From assembly GCA_017508895.1 (NCBI GenBank), contig JAFWRA010000085.1, positions 1 through 14,054 on the forward strand: a stretch of 14,054 bases of DNA, in the 5' to 3' direction. This document shows, in pieces, positions 5,174 through 12,064 of this stretch. A program made the position numbers and the translations under genes. The stretch is from Bacteroidales bacterium. Its GTDB lineage: Bacteria > Bacteroidota > Bacteroidia > Bacteroidales > F082. The first letter of the stretch is position 1. Each line of letters begins with the position of its first letter. The notes beneath the pieces were generated by a model that saw only the letters and a list, made by a program, of their open reading frames with translations, did not search any database and was not told the DNA's origin.

Positions 5174-6529
5174 ATGGTCATGAAAAGAAAAATATACGAT
5201 CAACTCCTCGACTGGAAGAAAAACAGGCATGGCGAAGTGGCATTGCTTATCGAAGGAGCACGACGCATTGGAAAGAGCTACATCGTGGAGGAGTTCGCGA
5301 AGCGTGAATACCAATCCTATCTTCTTATAGATTTCAACAAAGCGCCTCAATTAGTAAAAGAGTGGTTTGACCTATATCTGGAAGACTTGGACACGCTTTT
5401 TCTCTATCTGACCAATCACTACAAGGTAAAGCTCTACCCTCGTAAGTCGTTGATTATCTTCGACGAAGTCCAACTTTGTCCAAGGGCGCGGGCTGCCATC
5501 AAATTTCTGGTTGCCGATGGGCGTTATGACTACATCGAAACCGGTTCGCTTATGAGCATCAAGAAAAACACGCAAGGTATCGTGATTCCTTCAGAGGAAC
5601 GGACACTAAAGATGCGTCCTATGGATTTTGAGGAGTTTCTTTGGGCCACAGGCAACGAGATGCTTATGGATTTCATAAAAAAGATGTATGATGAAAAACG
5701 GCCTATGGGCCAAGCTTTTCACAGGCAAGCCATGGATGCTTTTCGGCTTTACATGATTGTGGGTGGAATGCCCCAAGCGGTCAAGAAATATGTTGAGACC
5801 AAAGACTTCGATGAAGTGGATGTCGTCAAACGCGACATTTTGGGCATCTATCGCAACGACATCTTCAACTATGCAAGCGAGCAAGCAGACAAGGTGGTAA
5901 ACATCTTCGATCAGATTCCTGCCCAACTTTCGAAGCACGAGAAGAAATTCCGTCTTTCGGCCTTGAAACCTGGTGCAAAGTACCGAGATTGGGACAGTGC
6001 CTTTTTTTGGCTCAAAGATGCAAGGGTAGCCAACATCTGCTACAACTCCACCGAGCCAAACGTAGGCTTGAAGATGAATGAGAGTCGTACCACACTCAAA
6101 TGTTACCTCAACGACACTGGGCTACTCATCAGCCAGACCTTCGATGAACGCGGCATTATGACTTCCGACATCTACCGCAAACTACTGTTCGGAAAGTTAG
6201 AGGCTAATGTCGGGATGTTGGTTGAAAACGTTGTGGCACAGATGCTTGTCGCTTCGGGGCACAACCTCTATTTTTTCAGCAAGTCGTCAGAAAAGAAAGA
6301 AGAGCGGATGGAGATTGATTTCCTGTTGTTGAAAAGCAAGGTAACGAGTCGCCACAACATCATTCCTATAGAGGTGAAAAGCGGAAAAAACTACACCCTC
6401 TCCTCACTCAACAAGTGCGTGACGACCTATTCCGAAAGCATTGCCACGCCGATGGTGCTCCACGCCGCCGACTTCAAGCAGGAAGCGGGCATCACCTATT
6501 TGCCGCTTTACATGACACCGTTACTATAG
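5174..6529 (+). CDS. AAA ATPase, AAA_14 + DUF4143 family
   Basis: The protein has 451 residues from ATG 5174; the next ATG at 5180 gives 449 and is equally possible. Residues 28-35 (GARRIGKS) are the Walker A motif, 93-98 (LIIFDE, then VQ) Walker B, and ETGS at 122-125 a sensor-like motif, all typical of the AAA_14 domain. The C-terminal half is DUF4143-like and carries a nuclease-fold pattern: EID at 380-382 and EVKSG from 400, which resembles the D...ExK core of PD-(D/E)XK enzymes. The family is widespread and often multicopy in Bacteroidales; its cellular role is not settled, with proposals ranging from defence or mobile-element functions to stress response. It is the only plus-strand gene in the window, lies divergent to the regulator at 4986, and has three 33-bp-spaced repeats over its promoter, suggesting tight control. 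All key ATPase residues look intact. Confidence 0.9.
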   Translation: MVMKRKIYDQLLDWKKNRHGEVALLIEGARRIGKSYIVEEFAKREYQSYLLIDFNKAPQLVKEWFDLYLEDLDTLFLYLTNHYKVKLYPRKSLIIFDEVQLCPRARAAIKFLVADGRYDYIETGSLMSIKKNTQGIVIPSEERTLKMRPMDFEEFLWATGNEMLMDFIKKMYDEKRPMGQAFHRQAMDAFRLYMIVGGMPQAVKKYVETKDFDEVDVVKRDILGIYRNDIFNYASEQADKVVNIFDQIPAQLSKHEKKFRLSALKPGAKYRDWDSAFFWLKDARVANICYNSTEPNVGLKMNESRTTLKCYLNDTGLLISQTFDERGIMTSDIYRKLLFGKLEANVGMLVENVVAQMLVASGHNLYFFSKSSEKKEERMEIDFLLLKSKVTSRHNIIPIEVKSGKNYTLSSLNKCVTTYSESIATPMVLHAADFKQEAGITYLPLYMTPLL

Positions 6530-6538
6530 CGTTGTTCC

Positions 6539-6622
6539 CTATTCCTTCATCCACTTCCCCGTTTCCACCAAAGTCCCTGAGCCATCAACTGTTATGTTTT
6601 TGATAATCAGCGTATCATACTA
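6539..6622 (-). pseudogene. Remnant of a T9SS sorting tail
   Basis: Between the stop of the gene at 6629 and the end of the convergent ATPase lies a short frame (YDTLIIKNITVDGSG, then TLVETGKWMKE, then TAG at 6541-6539). Its end matches the last residues of the T9SS protein at 703-1641 (TLAETGKWVKE). The last 28 nt agree at 26 of 28 positions with 703-730. There is no start codon or upstream body. It lies in the same frame as the preceding gene, after its stop and a second TAG at 6622-6620. I read it as the 3' leftover of a deleted or replaced T9SS cargo gene. Confidence 0.7.
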
Positions 6623-6628
6623 TCGTTC

Positions 6629-8509
6629 CTATTGCAACAACAATAACCGTTTGACCGTCCTCCCTCTCGTCGTGGCGATTTCCACCGAATAAACGCCTTT
6701 CGGCAACGAACCGATTTCTAAAACAACAAGGCTTTCCGATTCGCAAACATGCTCCAAAACCACTTGTCCAAGGCTATTTATCATTCGGATGTGGTTGATT
6801 TGTGTGCCTTCAATACTTACCTGCGTATGGGCTGGATTGGGGAAGAGTTGTATCTCGGTCGCTTTGTTCTCTTCCACATCAAACCCTGATGCATTGACGG
6901 TAATGCTGAAAAGGGAGTCACATTCCACGCCTGTTCGGGCGGTCAGGACGCCTTGCCCAAGGGTAGTTGCCTCAAGGTCACAATGATAGCCGTCGTTGGA
7001 AGGCGTGATTTGCCATTCGGGGCGGCTGCACGTCCAAGTCAAGGTGCCGGGCGCGATGGTCAGGGAATCGGGGACGGCATAGCTATAGGTGCCTTCCGCG
7101 ACTACCCATTCAGGACCTTGCAAGGCTGAAACGTAATTGTGTTTGATGATAAGGTTCAAAATGGCCGTGCTGTCGCAACCGTGGATGCTTTGTCCGAGGT
7201 ATTCGTAAACTCCTGACTCCATGTAGGTTTGGCCGTTCCAATCAAACTTTTCGCAGTGTGTTTCATCGATTTCTGTTGTATAATTCTCATAGACAACAAG
7301 ATGCAATGTAACAATGCTGTCGCAACCTGAAATGGACGGCAGGGTGTCTGTGTAAACACCCGTTTGCTCCAAAAGTTGCCCATGCCAAAGGTAAAGCTCG
7401 CTTTGGCAAGTGGCAGCCTCCTCCGATGAGGAAAACGACCTTGTTTCGATGGTGGTGGTCAAGAAGAGCGAATCTTGGGCGCGATGGGGATTGCGCAACA
7501 CATTCACGACCTCGTAAACGCCATCTTCAGCATAAGTATGCAAGACATTGGCACCATGAGCCGAAGTGCCGTCGCCAAAATACCAAACTACATCGTCGTA
7601 ATTCCACTCGGTAACGGTACTGAAGTCGATGCTATGGTTGGTGCAAAAATATTGGTTTTCAGGGATTTCCTGATAGGGTGTCTTGTCGATGGTCATGTCG
7701 TAGGTGAAATTCGACATGAAACTGTGCGCCTCAAGGAAAACGCCCGAGTCCCAGTCGGGGTCGCCCACGTCGCAAATGCCCATTTTGATATGGTATTCCG
7801 TGAAGGGTTCCACCCTGAAACTTACGGTCAACACTGTCGTAAAACCATCAAACTGAATGGTTTGTCCGCCTGCATTGTTCACGAAATACTCCGAATTGTG
7901 CTGGGTATAGACGCTGTTGATGCTCACTGTTTCGTCAGTGCCTGGGATTAGGGCCATGTTCTGGTTTTCGTAGTAGCCGCCAAGGGGGTTGATACCTGTG
8001 ACGAAAAAGCCAAAAACATCGTTGTAATACGAGCCAACCCACTCCAAATATTCCTCCGAGGCAAACACATAGTTGAACGAAACCTCTTTGTCCCAAGGCA
8101 CGAAGTCGAACTCAAGCACGGCCATGTCGAAAACCGAATCTGGAGCATAAGAAATGGCTTCGAGGGTTTCGTCGATGTATTCTCCACAAGTGGTTCGCAC
8201 GATTTTGTCATCGCGATCATTCGGCCCGACCGCCACCGAAACGCCACCCGTGGCAAGGATAAGTCCCGCTTCGATGCCCAAGTTGGTCGGGTTGTTGCCT
8301 GTATCAAAATAGCCGATGCTGTTGCAGTCAATGATGTCCGGCAAGCCGTTGAAGCGGACGTTGGAAACCGTCACGCCGCTTTCGAGCAGCACGTTACGCA
8401 CCAACCATTCAGGGGTGCATTGCTGGATGGAGTCAGCCGAGGTGACGATGAGTTGCGCTTGCGCTGTTGTTGCGCATAGGGCGATGAGGATGGTGATTAG
8501 TCTCTTCAT
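6629..8509 (-). CDS. T9SS cargo: choice-of-anchor L domain, PKD domain, GCDS repeats
   Basis: This is a 626-residue secreted protein. The signal peptide MKRLITILIALCATTAQA is followed by a choice-of-anchor L domain at about 22-275 (markers: NSIGYFDTG, GLILATGG, FDFVPWD, FNYVFASEEYLEW, NDVFGFFVTG). A PKD-type domain follows at about 295-340 with WYFGDG at 309-314. Two copies of a repeat common in Bacteroidota surface proteins (W-x-G ... G-V-Y ... GCDS ... L-x-L) follow, with GCDS at 395 and 444, a 49-residue period. A T9SS type A tail occupies 553-626 (LFPNPAHTQVSIEG, NSLGQVVLE, GVYSVEI). The protein should be surface-exposed or released; adhesion is the usual guess for such modules. Its ATG is 23 nt after the stop of the gene at 8533-10389, without a promoter between, so they form an operon. 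Its tail is closer to that partner's than to those of the genes at 703-3181. Confidence 0.9.
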   Translation of the reverse strand: MKRLITILIALCATTAQAQLIVTSADSIQQCTPEWLVRNVLLESGVTVSNVRFNGLPDIIDCNSIGYFDTGNNPTNLGIEAGLILATGGVSVAVGPNDRDDKIVRTTCGEYIDETLEAISYAPDSVFDMAVLEFDFVPWDKEVSFNYVFASEEYLEWVGSYYNDVFGFFVTGINPLGGYYENQNMALIPGTDETVSINSVYTQHNSEYFVNNAGGQTIQFDGFTTVLTVSFRVEPFTEYHIKMGICDVGDPDWDSGVFLEAHSFMSNFTYDMTIDKTPYQEIPENQYFCTNHSIDFSTVTEWNYDDVVWYFGDGTSAHGANVLHTYAEDGVYEVVNVLRNPHRAQDSLFLTTTIETRSFSSSEEAATCQSELYLWHGQLLEQTGVYTDTLPSISGCDSIVTLHLVVYENYTTEIDETHCEKFDWNGQTYMESGVYEYLGQSIHGCDSTAILNLIIKHNYVSALQGPEWVVAEGTYSYAVPDSLTIAPGTLTWTCSRPEWQITPSNDGYHCDLEATTLGQGVLTARTGVECDSLFSITVNASGFDVEENKATEIQLFPNPAHTQVSIEGTQINHIRMINSLGQVVLEHVCESESLVVLEIGSLPKGVYSVEIATTRGRTVKRLLLLQ

Positions 8510-8532
8510 GGTGCTTTGGGTTTTATTCTCAA

Positions 8533-10389
8533 TTATCTACTTATAACTAATTGTTTTATAGTACGATAGCTCGATGCGACGACTTCAATAATATAAATAC
8601 CTGTCGGCAATTCCGTCAAATCAAGAGCCATAAAGTCAACAGACTCGCAAGTTTGTTCCATGACCACTTGCCCGTAGCAGTTCGTCAGGCGGATAGAAGT
8701 GATGTTTTGGCCCTCGATGCTCACTTTCGAGTTGGCTGGATTGGGAAACAGGTTACATTCTTTGGTATAGTCGTGGCTTTCCACACTTTCATAACCCGCG
8801 TGAATTATGGTGCTCACATAGCCAGCCAAGACGCGCCGCCCTTGTGCGTCGGTTCTGAACACCTCGCAAGTCACGGGATAGTTGCCTTGTGTGGAATAGG
8901 TATGACAAGCCTCCGTGTCGGTGAGGATTTCGGTCATGCCGTCGCCGTAAGTCCAATGAGCCTCGGTCATCTCATAATTCAAGTGTAAATCGAGGTTCAA
9001 AGGTTCATTCAGGTCAAAATAGAAGCCATCGGGGTGAAGCCATTCGCTTGTGTCGTTCACCGTCAGCGCGGTTGTGAGCATCGCCGCGTCAAGGAAATAG
9101 GAATAGGCTTCGGCACCACCCATGCCATAAACATGAGCCACAAAGCAGCCTTCCGTATTCTCCAAGAGGTGTGTCGTATCGGCAATTTGGAATCTCGCGT
9201 AGGCATATTCGGGCTTACTTGCCACCACTTCAAAAAGGTCGTCAATAGGCTCTCCATCAAGTTGCATCCCTGATACTGAAGCGGTTTCGGTCACTATGTT
9301 GAGATAATGCCATTTTGAAATGAGGGTATTGTGGGCGCAAAACAGGGCGCGATTTGTTTGCTGCTCCATCGGGAGTATGGTGGCCATGGCGGGGTCGCCT
9401 ATAGCACCTGGAATATCGTCGTGGCCATAAAAGAACTTGCCGACGATGGCGGGTTCAGAGGTTTCGAGATAGATGGCGGGATAGTCGTCGGTAAGTTCAA
9501 AAACGAAGGACTGCCCTGCGTTGAGGGTACGCACCAAAGTGCCGTCCCTGCGCACCTCGCAATGGTCTTTCATGGCTGTAACGCGCACATAGTCGGCAGG
9601 GCGGTGAAGGGATTGTATCACCACAAAATGGCGGCCCAAAGTGGATGCAGGCAGCATCACCTCTTCAGCATGGTCAATGTAGGGTGTGTTGAAATAAGGT
9701 ACGCCCAAGCCTCGATTGCCGGCAAACACGGCGATGGGTTTCCCGTCTCGGGAGGTCACGCGCGTTCCTGAAAAATCGCACAGATGCTCCGATTGCAACT
9801 GATAGATCTGCCCTGAATTTAATGTCACCGAAAGAGGCTGGTTGGCCTGATGGTGGTTCATCGTTTCGCAACTCAACTGAAAATCTACGGTGGTGTTGTC
9901 CTCGGTGGCAACGACGGACAAAACCGAGCGCACAAAATCATACATTCCAAAATTCTCGTAGGTCTGCACCAGATATTCGCCGCCCAATGTATTGGATGGC
10001 AAGGCTTTAGATGTATCAAAACAGGCCTCTTTGTAATTGGCCACGACTACGGAAACAGGCTGTTTGGCCGTCACATGCAGGCCGATGTTGAGCGTCGTAT
10101 CCGAAAGGTGCATCTCAAAAGCCTGTTCTAATGGAATGGAAATGTAGACGCTACATCCGGCCTCCACTGAAAAGTCTTCCTGCCAGCCCGTGTTGGGGTT
10201 TGTCACGCTTCCCGTAGTGGACTCGTTGGCACTAATCCACAGGGCAGGCTCTGGGATTTCGCCATCTCTGCTATTGGGCAACAGTGTCACCCAAAAATCG
10301 CGCCCCGTAGTGACTTGGGCAAACGCAGACGCCGCTTCCAATAACAGGAGCGCAAGCAGGGTGTAAATTCTAAGTCTTGCTTTTTCCAT
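8533..10389 (-). CDS. T9SS cargo: IgGFc-binding-like protein with PKD domain
   Basis: The protein has 618 residues. The signal peptide is cleaved near AFA|Q (residue 24). Residues about 28-430 resemble the IgGFc-binding N-terminal domain: GRDFWVTLLPN at the start, an early beta region with WISANESTTG, then GKPIAVFAGNRG, then EEVMLPASTLGRHFVV, DYVRVTA and YLETSEPAIVGKFFYG. A PKD-like module follows with WTYGDG at 479-484 and a closing HTYSTQGNYPVTCEV. A T9SS type A tail occupies 545-618 (NLFPNPANSKVSIEG, NCYGQVVMEQ, GIYIIEV). The family name comes from a human mucus protein; binding to immunoglobulin is not implied. It is the first gene of a two-gene operon with the choice-of-anchor L gene at 6629-8509, and the two products have matching tails. 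They may act together at the surface, for example on mucus or host glycoproteins, but that is inference. Confidence 0.85.
   Translation of the reverse strand: MEKARLRIYTLLALLLLEAASAFAQVTTGRDFWVTLLPNSRDGEIPEPALWISANESTTGSVTNPNTGWQEDFSVEAGCSVYISIPLEQAFEMHLSDTTLNIGLHVTAKQPVSVVVANYKEACFDTSKALPSNTLGGEYLVQTYENFGMYDFVRSVLSVVATEDNTTVDFQLSCETMNHHQANQPLSVTLNSGQIYQLQSEHLCDFSGTRVTSRDGKPIAVFAGNRGLGVPYFNTPYIDHAEEVMLPASTLGRHFVVIQSLHRPADYVRVTAMKDHCEVRRDGTLVRTLNAGQSFVFELTDDYPAIYLETSEPAIVGKFFYGHDDIPGAIGDPAMATILPMEQQTNRALFCAHNTLISKWHYLNIVTETASVSGMQLDGEPIDDLFEVVASKPEYAYARFQIADTTHLLENTEGCFVAHVYGMGGAEAYSYFLDAAMLTTALTVNDTSEWLHPDGFYFDLNEPLNLDLHLNYEMTEAHWTYGDGMTEILTDTEACHTYSTQGNYPVTCEVFRTDAQGRRVLAGYVSTIIHAGYESVESHDYTKECNLFPNPANSKVSIEGQNITSIRLTNCYGQVVMEQTCESVDFMALDLTELPTGIYIIEVVASSYRTIKQLVISR
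10345..10367 (-). repeat. Conserved signal-peptide DNA cassette, copy 3 of 3
   Basis: These 23 bp are identical to 3143-3165, although the rest of the signal peptide and the mature proteins differ. They encode the TLLALLLL core. The identity over such a distance suggests recombination at the 5' ends of secreted-protein genes. Confidence 0.7.
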
Positions 10390-10414
10390 AGTGATAAGAA
10401 TTGGTATTTGCGTC

Positions 10415-10447
10415 CAAAATTATAGCAAAAAACAACGCCATTTGCAA
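10415..10447 (-). promoter_or_regulatory. Candidate promoter of the IgGFc-like / choice-of-anchor L operon
   Basis: On the minus strand, TTG (10447-10445), 22 nt and TAATTTTG (10422-10415) resemble the Bacteroidota promoter; the spacer is slightly long. The predicted leader is about 20-25 nt. A tandem 11-bp repeat lies directly upstream. Confidence 0.5.
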
Positions 10448-10453
10448 AAATCA

Positions 10454-10475
10454 CACACACATTTCACACACATTT
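10454..10475. repeat. Tandem 11-bp repeat upstream of operon promoter
   Basis: CACACACATTT occurs twice in perfect tandem (10454-10464 and 10465-10475), one helical turn apart, directly upstream of the candidate -33 element of the operon starting at 10389. It may be an activator site or simple-sequence DNA prone to slippage. Confidence 0.5.
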
Positions 10476-10530
10476 TGCGCGTTTTTGCCGCACAAAAGAC
10501 ACTTTTTCCCGAAAATTGGGCGTTTTTGAC

Positions 10531-10554
10531 AAAAAAGAGAAAGGAAAACCTCTC
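10531..10554 (-). terminator. Possible intrinsic terminator of the DUF234 ATPase gene
   Basis: On the minus strand, 6 nt after the stop codon, GAGAGG-TTTT-CC-TT-TCTC forms an imperfect hairpin (six pairs with a TT bulge) followed by a run of six T. It fits an intrinsic terminator but the stem is modest. Confidence 0.5.
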
Positions 10555-10559
10555 GTCAA

Positions 10560-11978
10560 TCATTCAAACAATTGATCCATTTCCACCTCGTTTTGGACGA
10601 TGCTCGCGTATTTGGTGCGCTTCAATCCGTATGTGGTCACCATGGTCAGATACAAGGTTTTCTTGGTGTGGGTCATGTCGGCGAAAAAGCCCATCCTTTC
10701 GCGCAGGTGTTCCGCATAATCCTTCGTGATTTCGAAAGAGTGTGTGCTGAACTTCATCTCACACAAGTTCATTATTCCGTCGGCGCGGTCAATAATCAAA
10801 TCGATTTGGGCGGTCTGTTCTTCCATGCGGCCATACCATGAGCAAACATCGTTGGAGATGGCCGAGATGCCCAAGGCTTTCCTGAGTTGCGGAAGATGGC
10901 AAAGACACACTTGCTCAAAAGCATAACCTAACCATGCCTTTTTAGCTCCGCTTTCCATTCGGCTCCAAGCGTTAGGGTTGGCACCTTGATAGCCGCTGAC
11001 GAAGCGCAGATAAAACAAGGTGTACAAATCCGTCAGTTGGTAGAGCATCCCTTTCTGTTTTTTCCCGTAGGGGCTATATTTCCTCAAGAAGTCGCAATGG
11101 CAAAGGTTGTCCAATATGACAGTGAGGCGTCCGTTGTCCGTGATTTTCAGGTCGTCGACCAACTCTTGCCGCGTCATGCCTTTCATTTTCTTGGCCAGCG
11201 TTTCAACAACCCGCTTGTAGCCCAACGCATCATTGAACAGGGAACGGAAAAGGAAGTCGTATTCCATCTTCAACTCGGCATCTTCCGAAAAGAACAGTCG
11301 GTCAATGTTTTGGTCAACACTTTGGTCGGGACGCAACATGCTGAGATAAAACGGAGTGCCGCCCATGGCCATATAGCATTGCAAGATGAGGAACCTGTCC
11401 CATTGGAACCCTTGCCGTTTCAGATAGGATTCGGTTTCTTCAAGCGTAAACGGATGAAGTTTGATGCGTCTTGTCACACGGTTGTGCAAACCGCCTTTGT
11501 CACCCAACAGTTTGTTGGTCATCCATGTGGTCGACGACCCGCATACGATAAGTTTCAGTCCTTTTTGGTCAGCTGCCCACATGTTCCAAAACGACTCCAA
11601 GGCGCGGATGAAATTGGAGTGTGGAGCGTCGTGCCAAGGCAACTCGTCGATGAACACAATCCGCTTTCCCCTTTTCTTTTCGAGCAACCTCCTGAGCATG
11701 GCAAACGCCTCAAACCAGTTTTTCAGCCTTGGCACCTCCGTGGCTCCGCCTGCCAACAATTGTTCGCGGAAATTTTCCAATTGATCTTCGTTGCTGAGAT
11801 TGTAGATGCCGGAAGTATAGAAATCAAACTGGTTTTTGAAATACTGCTTGATCAAGTATGTCTTTCCAACGCGGCGGCGGCCATAAACAGCGATAAACTC
11901 CGCTTTGTCTGAGGCCACACAGGTTCTCAAAATATCTTGTTCTTCATGCCGTCCAATAATGGTTTTCGTATAGGCCAT
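10560..11978 (-). CDS. AAA ATPase, ATPase_2 + DUF234 family
   Basis: This is a 472-residue protein starting MAYTKTIIGRHEEQDILRT. Residues 33-40 (GRRRVGKT) are Walker A, 107-112 (IVFIDE, followed by LPW) Walker B, and GSSTTWM at 147-153 a sensor-like stretch, as in archaeal and bacterial ATPase_2 proteins. The C-terminal part is DUF234-like with QIDLIIDR at 391-398 and CEMKFS at 406-411; the spaced D393, E407 and K409 match a nuclease-fold core. Such proteins are often multicopy in Bacteroidales and archaea and their function is poorly defined. It is a distant cousin, not a copy, of the DUF4143 ATPase at 5174-6529. It has its own promoter at 12001-12033 and a likely terminator, so it is probably a single-gene unit between a regulator and a T9SS operon. 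No motif is broken. Confidence 0.9.
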   Translation of the reverse strand: MAYTKTIIGRHEEQDILRTCVASDKAEFIAVYGRRRVGKTYLIKQYFKNQFDFYTSGIYNLSNEDQLENFREQLLAGGATEVPRLKNWFEAFAMLRRLLEKKRGKRIVFIDELPWHDAPHSNFIRALESFWNMWAADQKGLKLIVCGSSTTWMTNKLLGDKGGLHNRVTRRIKLHPFTLEETESYLKRQGFQWDRFLILQCYMAMGGTPFYLSMLRPDQSVDQNIDRLFFSEDAELKMEYDFLFRSLFNDALGYKRVVETLAKKMKGMTRQELVDDLKITDNGRLTVILDNLCHCDFLRKYSPYGKKQKGMLYQLTDLYTLFYLRFVSGYQGANPNAWSRMESGAKKAWLGYAFEQVCLCHLPQLRKALGISAISNDVCSWYGRMEEQTAQIDLIIDRADGIMNLCEMKFSTHSFEITKDYAEHLRERMGFFADMTHTKKTLYLTMVTTYGLKRTKYASIVQNEVEMDQLFE

Positions 11979-12000
11979 ATTATTGTGTTTTAATTGGATG

Positions 12001-12033
12001 CAAAATTACAAAATATCTTCAACCCTTGCGAAA
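12001..12033 (-). promoter_or_regulatory. Candidate promoter of the DUF234 ATPase gene
   Basis: On the minus strand, TTTC (12033-12030), 21 nt and TAATTTTG (12008-12001) approximate the Bacteroidota promoter, with an imperfect -33 element. The expected leader is about 20 nt. One arm of the inverted repeat at 12026-12060 covers the -33 position. Confidence 0.5.
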
Positions 12034-12060
12034 TCTCGAAAAAAAAACCACTTTTCGCAA
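12026..12060. repeat. 8-bp inverted repeat overlapping the ATPase promoter
   Basis: TTGCGAAA (12026-12033) and TTTCGCAA (12053-12060) are perfect complements separated by 19 nt that include a long A run (plus strand). The repeat lies between the stop of the regulator at 12065 and the ATPase start. It could be an operator for the ATPase gene or part of a 3' end structure for the regulator mRNA. Confidence 0.5.
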
Positions 12061-12064
12061 CCCA

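Noticed and set aside
5041..5181. CRISPR-like array
   Set aside because: Only three copies, very AT-rich, with 13-bp spacers and a decayed last copy over a promoter. No cas genes are present.
7475..7951. Plus-strand open frame of 158 codons
   Set aside because: It is antisense inside the choice-of-anchor L domain of the gene at 6629-8509, with no promoter or family resemblance.
10986..11912. Long plus-strand open frame of 308 codons
   Set aside because: It lies wholly antisense to the ATPase at 10560-11978, which has intact Walker motifs. The antisense translation shows no domain logic, so it is a shadow frame.
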